NCBI GenBank assembly: GCA_028565635.1
Contig: JAOXYB010040994.1
Coordinates: 1 to 13,025 of the forward strand
Length of the DNA stretch: 13,025 nt
Direction of reading: 5' to 3'
Source: Phoronis ovalis
Taxonomy: Eukaryota > Phoronida > Phoronidae
The stretch's first letter is position 1. Every line of letters begins with the position of its first letter. The translations under genes were made by a program, and so were the position numbers. Positions 1-8,100 of this stretch are shown one piece after another. The notes below the pieces were generated by a model. It did no database searches. It was not told where the DNA came from and saw only the letters and a list, made by a program, of their open reading frames with translations.

Positions 1-420
1 TATGTATATTATATAGTATACATCTCAAGGATAGAACCATGTCAAGGCACAGACCACCCCTTGATTTAACACTTAAAATACTGATTTTAATGAACTGAAA
101 AGTTTAGATCCAATGACATATTACATATAAACCAGATGTCCAGATGCATATATCTCATTCTTGCAATTGTATCAAATGCCTCACAGACTGTTTGGAGATC
201 ATGCTGTTTTGAAAGATAAATAATTAAAGTGCTATATGAAATTGTAATAGTTTCTTATAGCCATGCATTCTTAATTTGGCTCTGCATTCGTAGAGTTCTA
301 GATGAGTGCATGTATGCAGAGTTATGTTTTAAATCACATTATCAAGTGTTCCTATGCAATTATGCATATTAGCTTATAATAATGTAATATGTTATAATAC
401 AAGAATATATAAAAATAAAT
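1..420. other. A+T-rich non-coding stretch
   Basis: No credible exon, RNA gene or repeat is visible here. The sequence is A+T-rich with stops in all frames, and no good acceptor and donor pair brackets an open segment. It is probably intron or intergenic DNA to the left of the repeats. Confidence 0.5.
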
Positions 421-563
421 GACAGCGGAATAAATATAATGAAATGCAACCGGAATAATTCATTACAGCGGAACAAATTAGAATGCACTGGAATAAATAA
501 AAATACATCGGAACAAATAAAAATACACCGGAATAAATAAGAATACACCGGAATAAATAAGTG
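421..563. repeat. 20-base minisatellite, about seven units
   Basis: The motif cGGAAyAAAT recurs with its first base at 426, 451, 469, 489, 509, 529 and 549. The first spacings are 25 and 18 bases and the later ones are exactly 20. The last three units are nearly identical (GGAATAAATAAGAATACACC type) and the left-hand units are degenerate, as expected of an array homogenised from one side. It lies about 90 bases left of an interspersed repeat and may belong to that element, because GGAACA-like words recur in both. Confidence 0.8.
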
Positions 564-649
564 GATATATTAGTTTTACATACATCATTGTATTTTGTGC
601 TACTTAATTTTCTGTATCTTTGCTACAGTTGAAAAGATTATATACTATA

Positions 650-965
650 CTAATAAATGTATGTCATGTTGGTTCAATATTGAATTTATTTCTTGTACTT
701 GGTATCAGACTGTATAAGAAGCTATTCTACACAGGGAACACCTGTATCTAAATTAGAAATGCGCCAGAACGCTAAATGATACGCTATGTATCTTTAAATT
801 CCTGACTGTTCCTTCTGAAGAAACAACATATCTAACCATGTATAAGCTGATATCAACAGATATAATCAGAAGAACGTATTGTATCTTCTCAATAGGAACG
901 TGTAGGAACTCTAATGATACTCTGTGTATCTTTTAAGTTCCTGCCTGTTCCTTCCGCTGGGACAA
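650..965 (+). mobile_element. Interspersed repeat copy A with ~138-base tandem core
   Basis: This stretch matches the reverse complement of 7310-7625 over about 310 bases. Shared words include TAAATGT, TTGGTT, CTTGTACT, GGAACACCTGT, AATGATACGC and TTCCTGACTGTTCCTTC, in the same order and at nearly the same spacing. Within this copy the word AATGATAC followed by GTATCTTT and TTCCTG occurs at 775 and again at 913, a 138-base period. No transposase is encoded. A non-autonomous element with a tandem core of about 140-160 bases resembles the bivalve 'pearl'/Helitron-like families, but this is inference. Related GGAACA-rich sequence continues to about 1110, so the right border is uncertain. Confidence 0.7.
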
Positions 966-1286
966 AAGGCTTATTTCGGTATAATGTAATTCCGACAATT
1001 TCCAGCCGGAGGAACAACATATTCCAGCGGGTATAACGAGAAGGAACATGGGGCGTGCACAAAGTGTCCGTTTAATTACGTTTCATTTTGTTCCTTCGAA
1101 CAGAAACTTCTTACATATAAGCTCTAGACAGCTTTAGGATCAAAATGGTACTCGAAATATCATACCTTTATATTCCGGTTTCATTAGATGAAACTGGACT
1201 TTTCATCCTGTGTACGAACTGTTTTTGTTTTTAATTATGATGTTACATGCAAACTATGTCTAATTCCTTTTTCTTTATCAATGCAG

Positions 1287-1364
1287 TTGAGAGCCACTGC
1301 CGTATTCGCTAATATAGACGACCGCAATAATGCAGCAGACAGGGTAAACCACACAGATTCCCCG
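1287..1364 (+). CDS. Candidate exon, RRM-like strand 3 and helix 2
   Basis: A strong polypyrimidine tract (ttcctttttctttatcaatgcag) ends at 1286. The following sequence is open in phase 0 and reads LRATAVFANIDDRNNAADRV, then NHTDSP. The AVFAN core, acidic turn and Ala-rich helix recall strand 3 and helix 2 of an RRM. The exon also starts at the same domain position and phase as the 6777 exon. The spacing from the core Phe to the helix Ala is about three residues longer than usual, so the family call is soft. Possible donors are gtaaac at 1344, gtgaat at 1365 (chosen here) and a weak gtagca at 1390. If no donor is used, the frame runs to a stop at 1422-1424 with AATAAA at 1397-1402. It may be an earlier RRM of the same gene or part of a tandem paralogue. 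Confidence 0.4.
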
Positions 1365-1389
1365 GTGAATACAATATTTACAATTTTAT

Positions 1390-1916
1390 GTAGCAAAATA
1401 AAAATTAAATGTTTTTATTCGTGAATTACAATAGTTAGCCAGGAACCACAATGATTATCAATTAGGGTTTGTTAAAGGAAAAACTAAAAACGAATCATCA
1501 CATATAAATAAGTTATACTTGTACATGCTATATACTTCTTTCGAACGCATGTTTTCACAATTTGAATGTCTGTCTGCGTACTTTACCGCTGTACCGAGCG
1601 ATTCCCAATCAGAGGCATCGTTTCAAGCCGCTTCCGGATCAAGTAAACAAGCAACACATGCTCTATATATATAAATATACGTCTTGCCCTCGAAATATCG
1701 ATCTTCAGAAATACAATACATCAAAGAAAAATCACTAAAAACAGACTACCTCAAGCAGGACTATCATCTTCATATTCAGGCAACTGTTTTATGTCAAGCA
1801 AACATATAAAGTTACTGATTTAATTACTTTATGTGAAAAAGGTCTTATAATCTATGTCCGATGTCACGTGAGATTGGATATTTTAGTATAGATTACTGAC
1901 ACTTTTGATTTCACAG
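1390..1916. other. Non-coding, probable intron
   Basis: No exon is supported here. The AATAAA at 1397-1402 is followed by T/G-rich sequence (gtttttattcgtg) and could act as a polyadenylation signal if the 1287 exon is read through. The rest is A+T-rich with a slightly G+C-richer patch near 1590-1660 that has no readable frame. Confidence 0.45.
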
Positions 1917-1957
1917 GGATTTCCTTAGGCAGCTCCACGTACCTGTTATATCCCCCG
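1917..1957 (+). CDS. Candidate 41-nt micro-exon
   Basis: A good acceptor (cttttgatttcacag) ends at 1916 and a CCCCCG|gtatta donor begins at 1958. Phase 0 meets TAG at the fourth codon, so only two readings are possible. Entering with one base carried over gives ISLGSSTYLLYPP and exits in phase 0, which would join the 3016 exon cleanly. Entering with two bases carried over gives DFLRQLHVPVISP, which resembles an RRM strand 4 but exits in phase 1. The linking donor of the 1287 exon is not settled, so neither reading is proven. Splice signals are the main support. Confidence 0.35.
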
Positions 1958-3015
1958 GTATTATTACATATATATCATCAAAAGCGATGTAACGTGCCAT
2001 ACTAATCATAGCGAGCTCGTAAGCGACAGCGCAGGTAGCTATGTTAAATGACTGAAGTCATCAAATAATGTACTAATACATCTCGCATCGACATCGACTA
2101 GAAAAATACATACATTTTCTTTTGCTTTCGTCGAATACATCGGTTTGTGGTGGTGTATCTTTCCCGCCATGCCCACATCAAACGGTCTAATACTGTTGTA
2201 AAATGTGGATCCCCCGAGAGAAATTAAAAACTGCTTGCCCAGCATGAAGCATTACACTTACACAAACAATTACATATCATTATACCTTTTGATTTAATAA
2301 ATCGTAAGATTAACTGTAAAACATTCAAGTTAGTGTCTCTTCGTTAAGCAGCGTTGTCAATGTTCAAATCCGAAGACCTCCCACGTGGACATTTGCAGGA
2401 AGTACTTTAATTATCCTTGCTATTTAAACCAAAATAACTAAGTGTATGCCTAGTTGAGTATGACGTAACCTACAATTAGAAATCCGTCTCTTGGTGCTTG
2501 ATTTGGGATGTTCATAAGAGAATTGAAAACAAAATGAGATAAGCTACACAATGTGTGATCTGCATCATGGACTAATATCGCGGATTTAGAATCACGATTA
2601 ATGCTATTGTTTTTGTCAAAATAACAATTGTTAGAAAGAACTAGATTAGTGGAGAAAAAAATGCGTGTTAGATGATGTCTTATAAAAAGAAACGGAAACT
2701 GCAAAAACCTCAGTTTGACAAATACTCTGAGTTCGATAACTAAGCCAGTGATTAACCCGGGAACACTCGGATTAATAGACGAATATTTAATTGTAGGTAC
2801 ATATAATATCGAATACTCGCTTCCCTGTCGCTCTCGAGCTCGCTATCAACGTTGATGCTATAAACAATTACTGTCATATGTATTTGCCACTGAGTTATAT
2901 ACATTTCTACAAAACAAATTAAAATTGCTAAGGAAATTAAAACATTCACAGACAGCTTCCTGTTTGATTGTTGCTTGTAATGCTCTAATATCTGTAACAT
3001 ATTTATGATTTCTAG
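1958..3015. other. Non-coding stretch with two weak minus-strand open segments
   Basis: No exon with convincing splice borders is seen. On the minus strand 2039-2245 is open from an ATG (68 codons, starting MLGKQFLISLGG) and 2450-2704 is open for 84 codons. Neither resembles a family I recognise, and both are within the length expected by chance. Probably an intron of the plus-strand gene. Confidence 0.4.
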
Positions 3016-3078
3016 TACATAGTCGTAGAGAACGTGGGCTCTAATGTTACAGCGGACCAGTTAAAGATGGCTTGTGGG
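3016..3078 (+). CDS. Candidate exon, RRM-like strand 1 and helix 1
   Basis: Acceptor tttatgatttctag ends at 3015 and a strong donor GGG|gtgagt begins at 3079. The 21 codons in phase 0 read YIVVENVGSNVTADQLKMACG. This resembles the start of an RRM: YIVVENV fits the hydrophobic RNP2 strand, VTADQLKMAC fits helix 1, and the Gly at the end opens a turn into the next exon. The helix is two or three residues shorter than usual. An alternative is that the ATG at 3067 (AAAGATGG, a fair start context) begins a protein here, with the upstream part as leader. The open frame and RRM-like pattern make the internal-exon reading more likely. Confidence 0.5.
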
Positions 3079-3304
3079 GTGAGTGTGCTTAGTAAATATG
3101 CTTAACAGCCATTTGCTATTTGGTATACAGTTGGTCTATCTAGTCACAAATAAAGACAATCGTATATCATGTTCAATGCCGATTTGCGGCTTTGCTAAAG
3201 GCAAGGAATTAACGGTAATGCTTAACCGTAGGATTTAGTTGATGTTATTTAAAACACCAAATTCTTAGAACAAGGATCGATATGTGATTTATTTGATTAT
3301 GCAG

Positions 3305-3343
3305 GACATTACATTCCAACCAACATCAAACTATGTCACCATG
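3305..3343 (+). CDS. Candidate 39-nt micro-exon, RRM-like strand 2 to 3
   Basis: Acceptor tttatttgattatgcag ends at 3304 and donor ACCATG|gtaaca begins at 3344. In phase 0 it reads DITFQPTSNYVTM, which joins in frame to the 3016 exon (…KMACG|DITF…). In an RRM this would be the Gly-Asp-Ile turn, strand 2, and the first part of an RNP1-like strand (SNYVTM). The exon that should complete strand 3 and helix 2 of this unit was not found. A second reading (TLHSNQHQTMSP, entering with two bases carried over) would suit a hydrophilic linker and would match the phase of the possible exon at 3386. The frame is therefore uncertain even if the exon is real. Confidence 0.45.
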
Positions 3344-3385
3344 GTAACACATGGGGAGAAACAAAATTAAAATATTTGTTTTTAG

Positions 3386-3436
3386 CTTTTATTTCGCATG
3401 CAATCTTTTACCTGACGCATCTTTTACAAGACCGAC
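3386..3436 (+). CDS. Possible 51-nt exon, RNP2-like strand 1
   Basis: Acceptor atatttgtttttag ends at 3385 and a modest donor CCGAC|gtatgg begins at 3437. Entering with two bases carried over it reads FYFACNLLPDASFTRP and leaves AC. This joins exactly in phase to the 34-nt exon at 3722, and FACNLLP resembles the RNP2 strand and its 'NLP' turn. Joined to the following exons it would give an RRM of about 82 residues. Against it, only 42 bases separate it from the 3305 exon, which is very short for an intron. The frame is also open back to ATG 3351, giving a lysine-rich then hydrophobic start (MGRNKIKIFVFSFYF). A+T-rich DNA makes such hydrophobic runs easily by chance. Confidence 0.3.
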
Positions 3437-3721
3437 GTATGGAAACTTGTCGTACTTGTGCGTAGATTAAACATTGAACATAATAAATATGGTTCTGTTT
3501 TTACTTTAGCGCACAGTCACGTTTTTAAGGCAAAACAGAAGTTTTAAAATAAACAAAAACATAGAATAATGCAGATCAAGCCACTCTCATGGTCAATCGC
3601 TCTGGAAAACACTATGTTGGTTACTTAATGTTTACCAGAATTCGTTGCAACGTTAAGGATCAACACTTACGCTAAAACTGTAACAAGATTTAGCTTAAAA
3701 TACTATTTGCCTTTCTGACAG

Positions 3722-3755
3722 AATCAATCAATCTGATATTAATGATGTTTTTAGT
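3722..3755 (+). CDS. 34-nt micro-exon, RRM helix 1
   Basis: A very good acceptor (tatttgcctttctgacag) ends at 3721. After one base it reads INQSDINDVFS and ends exactly at a codon boundary, so it runs into AYGAVEKV of the 5105 exon. The joined DINDVFSAYGAVEKV is the classic helix 1 and strand 2 pattern of an RRM (D-L/I-x-x-x-F-x-x-Y/F-G-x-V). The donor region is AGTGTGTAAGT, with two overlapping GT sites two bases apart. The first (gtgtaa at 3756) keeps the frame and the second (gtaagt at 3758) looks stronger but would shift it. Because 34 is not a multiple of three, skipping would also break the frame. Confidence 0.55.
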
Positions 3756-3972
3756 GTGTAAGTAGGATTGCCCTCTTTGATAAAATGCTGACAAAAAATT
3801 GCTAACGCAGTTAAATTCAAATGGCAAGCTGGAAAAAATCCCAGGTGCTTGACGCTATATGATTCACTTATTTTTTATGAAACTTCCTCAGTATATTTTT
3901 GAAAGCTCTCGTCATATCCATTTTCCATAAATCAATGAGACAATTCTTAATTATATAATAATAACAATAACA
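3756..3972. other. Intronic sequence with a weak exon-like segment
   Basis: No exon is supported. A segment at about 3809-3842, between gctaacgcag and CCCAG|gtgctt, is open in two frames, but its acceptor lacks a pyrimidine tract and it fits no phase between the 3722 and 5105 exons. Confidence 0.35.
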
Positions 3973-4330
3973 CTAATAATGAATAATAGCATTAGCTAGG
4001 AAACAGCTGGTCGTTGAAATTAAGAGAGTGTGATCCAAATCAGGGTACATGCGTTCATACTGTGACACGCAAAATACACGATATGACAGTGGAAGCCGTA
4101 TATGGGTAAAATACCTTCTGACTGTTGCAGGGACCATATCATAGTGAATCGAGGCAACTTCCTGATAGTCAGGAACAACAGGCCCCCACTGTGCCATTCC
4201 TAAGAGATCATCCATGCATCCTACGACAGACCAGAACAGACTTCAATAGCTGTCAGTCTACATAACAACTGGACTAACTGTCTGTATTATATGAAACTGT
4301 TCTTGCAGGCATCAACAGCCAGATTAAGGC
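3973..4330 (-). other. G+C-richer patch with an 80-codon minus-strand open frame
   Basis: This patch is visibly richer in G+C than its surroundings. On the minus strand 3973-4215 is open from ATG for 80 codons (MDDLLGMAQWGPVVPDYQEV…), with a protein-like mix of residues. On the plus strand a strong acceptor (actgttcttgcag) at about 4311 precedes an open run INSQIKAYQLTQLFLYSP, but no donor follows. I recognise no family. It could be a decayed transposable element or retro-copy, a minus-strand exon of another gene, or chance. It lies inside the intron between the 3722 and 5105 exons. Confidence 0.3.
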
Positions 4331-5104
4331 CTACCAACTAACCCAGTTGTTCTTGTATTCTCCTTAATTCCATCTAGCGTTCAGTTGCTAGATGTTACAC
4401 CAAAGAATTTATTTAGACTGCATTATAAAAAATCGGGAATAAGCATGAGGCATGATTGTCTTGGTAACTGAACACAAATGTCCATGAAGAAAGCAAAACG
4501 TTACTATTGAGCTGTATGAGGACATCAATTGTACCCTTGTGTGATATGTCATTTGGGATTCACTTCAACTGTGCGAAGTGGAAATATATTCAGAAATCTC
4601 TTAACAAGCATATGTGATCATTCTTTATTTAATTAGACAATATTTCGCCCATCCTTTAGGTATCTATTGAGATACATGTAATTAGATATCAAAGCACGTC
4701 ACTCCTTTATCATATCATTTTACACTTTAAATCGCACTAGAAATATTGCATCTATAAGCGATTAAGTCTTTGTAAACATTAATTAATAATTCAAAGATTA
4801 ATGACGGAAATTACAAATTGGTCTTAATAGTTATTGCCGGGGAGTATCGTCTATTTGTTAAAAACGTCGTTAGTTCGAAATCCGATCTAATGGATTTTCC
4901 GGAGGAGGTACCTTGTGATTTTTATGACATGAAACGTATTAATTGTCATGCACACTAGCCTAAAATAACATCATAACACAACTTGAAAGTTAAGTCTCAC
5001 ATAAAATGTATCTCGAGTAAATTAAAAGTATATTAGACCATCTGCGTCTAATCTACCTAATATGATTATTATTTCTATGTGATATTTAATTTTTGTATTA
5101 TTAG
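4331..5104. other. Intronic, no supported gene
   Basis: The stretch is A+T-rich. Two weak exon-like segments were noted, about 4396-4480 after cattccatctagcgttcag-type sequence and about 4636-4658 between taattag and TTTAG|gtatct. Neither fits the phases of the flanking exons. A word resembling a tRNA B box (agttcgaaatcc near 4871) lacks the stems of a tRNA. Confidence 0.4.
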
Positions 5105-5158
5105 GCGTATGGTGCTGTTGAAAAAGTTATGCTTCATAGACATGATTCCAGGGGTAAT
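5105..5158 (+). CDS. 54-nt exon, RRM strand 2 and loop 3
   Basis: Acceptor aatttttgtattattag ends at 5104 and a strong donor GGTAAT|gtatgt begins at 5159. In phase 0 the 18 codons read AYGAVEKVMLHRHDSRGN. YGAVEKVML is the turn and strand 2 of an RRM, and the charged HRHDSRGN is a typical strand 2 to 3 loop. It joins in frame on the left to the helix 1 micro-exon and on the right to QTGMVIF at 6777. A slightly earlier donor (AGGG|gtaatg, 5154) exists but would break the frame. A second acceptor-like tract (ctttgcttcttgcag) occurs only 27 bases after the donor and is followed by a stop in phase 0, so it is probably not used. Confidence 0.75.
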
Positions 5159-6776
5159 GTATGTAATCTCCTTTGCTTCTTGCAGATACATTATCATAAA
5201 ATATCAGCCACAGAAATAACATGACTACATTAAATTATCAATTTGACACTTGTAAACTTTCGAATTTCGAGTTTGAGCTTGTAAGTTATTTATTCGATGT
5301 CTTCGTTAACTTGACATTTCGGAATAATTCAAAAAGGTTTAATGGCGAACAGTGACTGACTCTTGGAGGAATCTTCTGAAGCCATTGCCACACACGTTAT
5401 CTAAAAGTTGGCAATTAGTACGACTTGTTTTTACGCTTGTATAGACCTACTAACGCTTTTGCACTTAGCAAAAATCCCGTGTTAATCAGTGTATATTTCC
5501 TTTGCATTTTCTCTTTGATAAATTTAGCATTAAATTCTGTTTTAAACTTCACATGTCAACTTATTAAGTGACAACTTTTTTGATACCTTACACCATGATA
5601 CTAAACAGACGCAAATTTAAATACTTAATCATTTATTTCGTATGTCAGTTAATAATTAAAAAAAACACGTTTAGAACAACGTTAGGATAAGACAGATTGT
5701 GTGTCATGTTATTTCATTTTTATAGTGTCAAAATATATATGCTATGATTAAAAAAACTACTGAATCAAATGTTCCACGACTAACAGCTTGAACCTGAACA
5801 ATATGTAACGACATAATATTTTAAAACATTTTTCCACTGCAAAGCATCGTAGTACTGTTGGCCACTGCAAACTGTAATTTATAAAATATCACGTCGCGTT
5901 CAATGGCTTTGGGTGAGAATATATATATATCTTGCCAATTTAGCGTTGTAAATGTTCTGAAATTAACCAGAAGATCGGGCAAGTAAATATAAATAGTAAT
6001 AAAAAACAAAGTCTCCGTTTACTGATTGATTCTATCTCGAGTTGTTTCAGTACAGTGCATACTGTTTTCTTTACACGTTATTATATATTAAACAAGCATT
6101 AATAATATTTGTTTCCCATAAAACTGCCTCAGTTTGATCTGAAAATGTGCCAGGGATTTGTACGACAAATGTCCTTGTTCTCATATGCATCAAGTGAATC
6201 TGTTTCATACAATACAAATTCAGTTCCATACCGTATCTTACCTTATCAATGAGAAAGCTTTGATCTTGTAACAAAGACATTTATCCATTCTTTATCATTT
6301 ATCATTTACCGATTGACACTAATATGTAACAAGATTACTTGACTAAATACTAAATACTTCCCAAATTGGGTGGAAGGCACACCGTTTTGCATGCATAAAT
6401 GATTGATGATATTACCACTTAGATTGCACTTTATTTACTATATACTTTCACTAGCGAAATGGAACTCTTTTGTATTTTAAATAAGCAAACTACATTAACT
6501 TCACGGAGTTTGGAATTATTGCAATTTTTGTCCAAGTTAATGTCCAATGCATTTAAATTATCAGCTTTTCTGGGTTTTAGCGCCATCTGGGTCAGATATT
6601 TTATAACAAAAAGTAGCAAACCAGTATTCAGTTCCATTAAAAAAGAAAAATTGAAGCAAATTTGTGAAAAACAGAGAACTTCAATAAATATCAATTATTA
6701 TATTCAAAAATACTGAATTCAACCCTTTTCCAGTTTATTGATTTTTTCTTTTTCTATTTCATGTACTTGCATACAG
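5159..6776. other. Long intron, no supported gene
   Basis: This 1.6-kb A+T-rich stretch lies between two exons that join in phase 0. Acceptor-like tracts near 5725 and 6050 have no fitting donor. At 6431-6716 both strands are open for more than 80 codons, without splice borders or a recognisable family. An (AT)n run lies at about 5915-5930. Confidence 0.55.
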
Positions 6777-6866
6777 CAAACTGGTATGGTCATATTCCGG
6801 AATGAACATGAAGCCGAGCGTGCATATGAGCAGCTGATAAGTCCGCAAACACAAAATCCATTTTAT
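6777..6866 (+). CDS. 90-nt exon, RRM strand 3 and helix 2
   Basis: This is the clearest internal exon. A long pyrimidine tract and cttgcatacag end at 6776, and TTTTAT|gtatgt follows at 6867. The 30 codons in phase 0 begin QTGMVIFRNEHEAERAYEQL, continue ISPQTQNPFY, and have more G+C than the flanks. MVIF is RRM strand 3 and NEHEAERAYEQL is helix 2, with the usual spacing from the conserved Phe to the first Ala. Aligned to RNP1 (K/R-G-F/Y-G/A-F/Y-V/I-x-F/Y), this one reads N-Q-T-G-M-V-I-F. Gly, Val and the last Phe are kept, but the two RNA-stacking aromatic positions are Thr and Met. RNA contact may therefore be weak or unusual, or the domain may bind protein. Confidence 0.85.
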
Positions 6867-7309
6867 GTATGTTAAACTAAACTTTAACATAAATCTGTGT
6901 TATAATATCGTGGTTCTTTTGTAGATTAACACGGAGTAAGCATACTTATGTCTTATTAAAAAGGGAGAGAGATAGATTGACTACATGTACAAACTTTTAC
7001 AGTTAGCTTATTAGACTGTGGTTGCTGTTATAACATCTATAATATTATGTAGAAAAGGATATTAATTCTAGTTGAAAATACACTTTAGAATATAAATGTA
7101 GCTACTCGTTTAAAAATTTGGACAGGGTTACTAACCTCACCTTAATTACATCGGGTGTTTCCTTACATGTATTTCTTGTTAATACAAATAAATTGCTAGA
7201 TGAAAATAGCCTTGCGTTCAACCAAATTTATCGAGACTTTATAATATATGTGGTATATTGAATGTTTTCAATATGGTAAACCTAATGGAGTATTATCTTC
7301 CTCCTGCTT
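6867..7309. other. Intronic, no supported gene
   Basis: A+T-rich sequence between the 6777 exon and interspersed repeat copy B. Nothing with exon borders or RNA structure is visible. Confidence 0.5.
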
Positions 7310-7625
7310 TTGGTCAGAAGAAGGAACAGTCAGGAACTTAAATACACGCAGCGTATCATTTGCTTTCTCCTGAGTTCCCTAGCATACACAATACCTTATC
7401 CGGTGATTGTAACTGCTTGTGTTAGCGTAACTATGGTAAAGTTATGTTCTGCAAGAGAAACATGCAGCTGGTATTTTAAGACACGCGACGTATCATTACC
7501 GTCTCACACATTCATAATGTATAAACAGGTGTTCCTTCAATACAGATATCATTCTACAGTTCCATACCGAGTACAAGGAATAAACTCAAGATCCAACCAA
7601 TATGATACACATTTATTTAATATTT
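7310..7625 (-). mobile_element. Interspersed repeat copy B, inverted relative to copy A
   Basis: The reverse complement matches 650-965 throughout, including AGTTCCTGACTGTTCCTTC, AATGATACGCTGCGTGTA, GGAACACCTGTTTATA and CCTTGTACTCGGTAT. The tandem core is again present: GTATCATT occurs at 7353 and 7490, a 137-base period close to the 138 of copy A. The 108-codon plus-strand open frame here is a by-product of the repeat. No transposase or terminal structure is visible. It sits inside the intron between the 6777 and 8083 exons. Confidence 0.7.
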
Positions 7626-8082
7626 ATAACTTTTAAAGGTAATTAAAAATGTAGATGTAACAGGAACTAAACCAGGGAACAGATGGATAATGTGTAACGG
7701 AAAACAATGACATCTGCTTATACGTTCAGGAAATACGACGTTTTAAATCGAAGGAACAACAGGATACTAAATAAAATTTCACTATTCCCCGTGTAATGAC
7801 TCCTCTTGGATCACCATCATTTACCTCCTTTGTCATATCATCATAAAAGTGTAGTCCTTCAGCAGGATATCACGCTTAAATTAATGAACTTGAGATAACA
7901 GCAAAACACTTTTTAGTTTATTTTTATGTGCAAACTGATGTACCTTTCAAAATTTGCTTTTAATCGTTCTAGGTCATAAAGAAGGAATATGTTATATGTA
8001 CATAAGACAACACCGTAGAGTAATACATTGACATTACAATTGTACAATGTTTAATTATCATGATCAGTAATATATTTTGCAG
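7626..8082. other. Intronic, no supported exon
   Basis: Mostly A+T-rich. GGAAC-type words continue to about 7760 and may be a degenerate flank of repeat copy B. A possible 18-nt phase-0 segment (VIKKEY, 7974-7991) follows a good acceptor (taatcgttctag), but its donor (gttata) is weak and the RRM does not need it. Confidence 0.4.
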
Positions 8083-8100
8083 GTTGCGTCCGTAATTACG
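8083..8100 (+). CDS. 18-nt micro-exon, RRM strand 4
   Basis: Acceptor tatattttgcag ends at 8082 and a near-consensus donor ACG|gtaagtg starts at 8101, leaving only 18 bases. Phase 0 reads VASVIT. Placed after …QTQNPFY it completes strand 4 of the RRM (FYVASVIT, alternating hydrophobic residues), and it leads into the Pro/Gln-rich tail in phase 0. The strong splice sites and the structural fit support it. Its very small size means an annotation pipeline would usually miss it. Skipping would keep the frame but delete strand 4. Confidence 0.6.

Noticed and set aside
3067-3078. ATG in a fair start context giving MACG before a donor
   Set aside because: The frame is open through the whole 3016-3078 segment with an RRM-like strand and helix, so an internal exon is the simpler reading. 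The start remains possible.
3509-3528. Possible 20-nt exon reading RTVTFL after a good acceptor (tttttactttag)
   Set aside because: It would need a GC donor with poor context (AAG|gcaaaa). The resulting RRM strand 1 would be too close to helix 1.
4838-4920. tRNA-like word agttcgaaatcc, and a similar one near 2360 (gttcaaatccg)
   Set aside because: Flanking bases do not pair into T, anticodon or acceptor stems, and no A box lies at the right distance.
5175-5215. Acceptor-like tract ctttgcttcttgcag and following segment
   Set aside because: It lies only 27 bases after the preferred donor and the segment meets TGA in the required frame.
6431-6716. Overlapping open frames of 85 and 87 codons on both strands
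   Set aside because: Low-complexity, Lys/Leu/Phe-rich content, no splice borders and no family resemblance. It is within an intron of a well-supported gene.
7310-7636. 108-codon plus-strand open frame
   Set aside because: It lies wholly in the interspersed repeat shared, in inverse orientation, with 650-965 and has no domain pattern.
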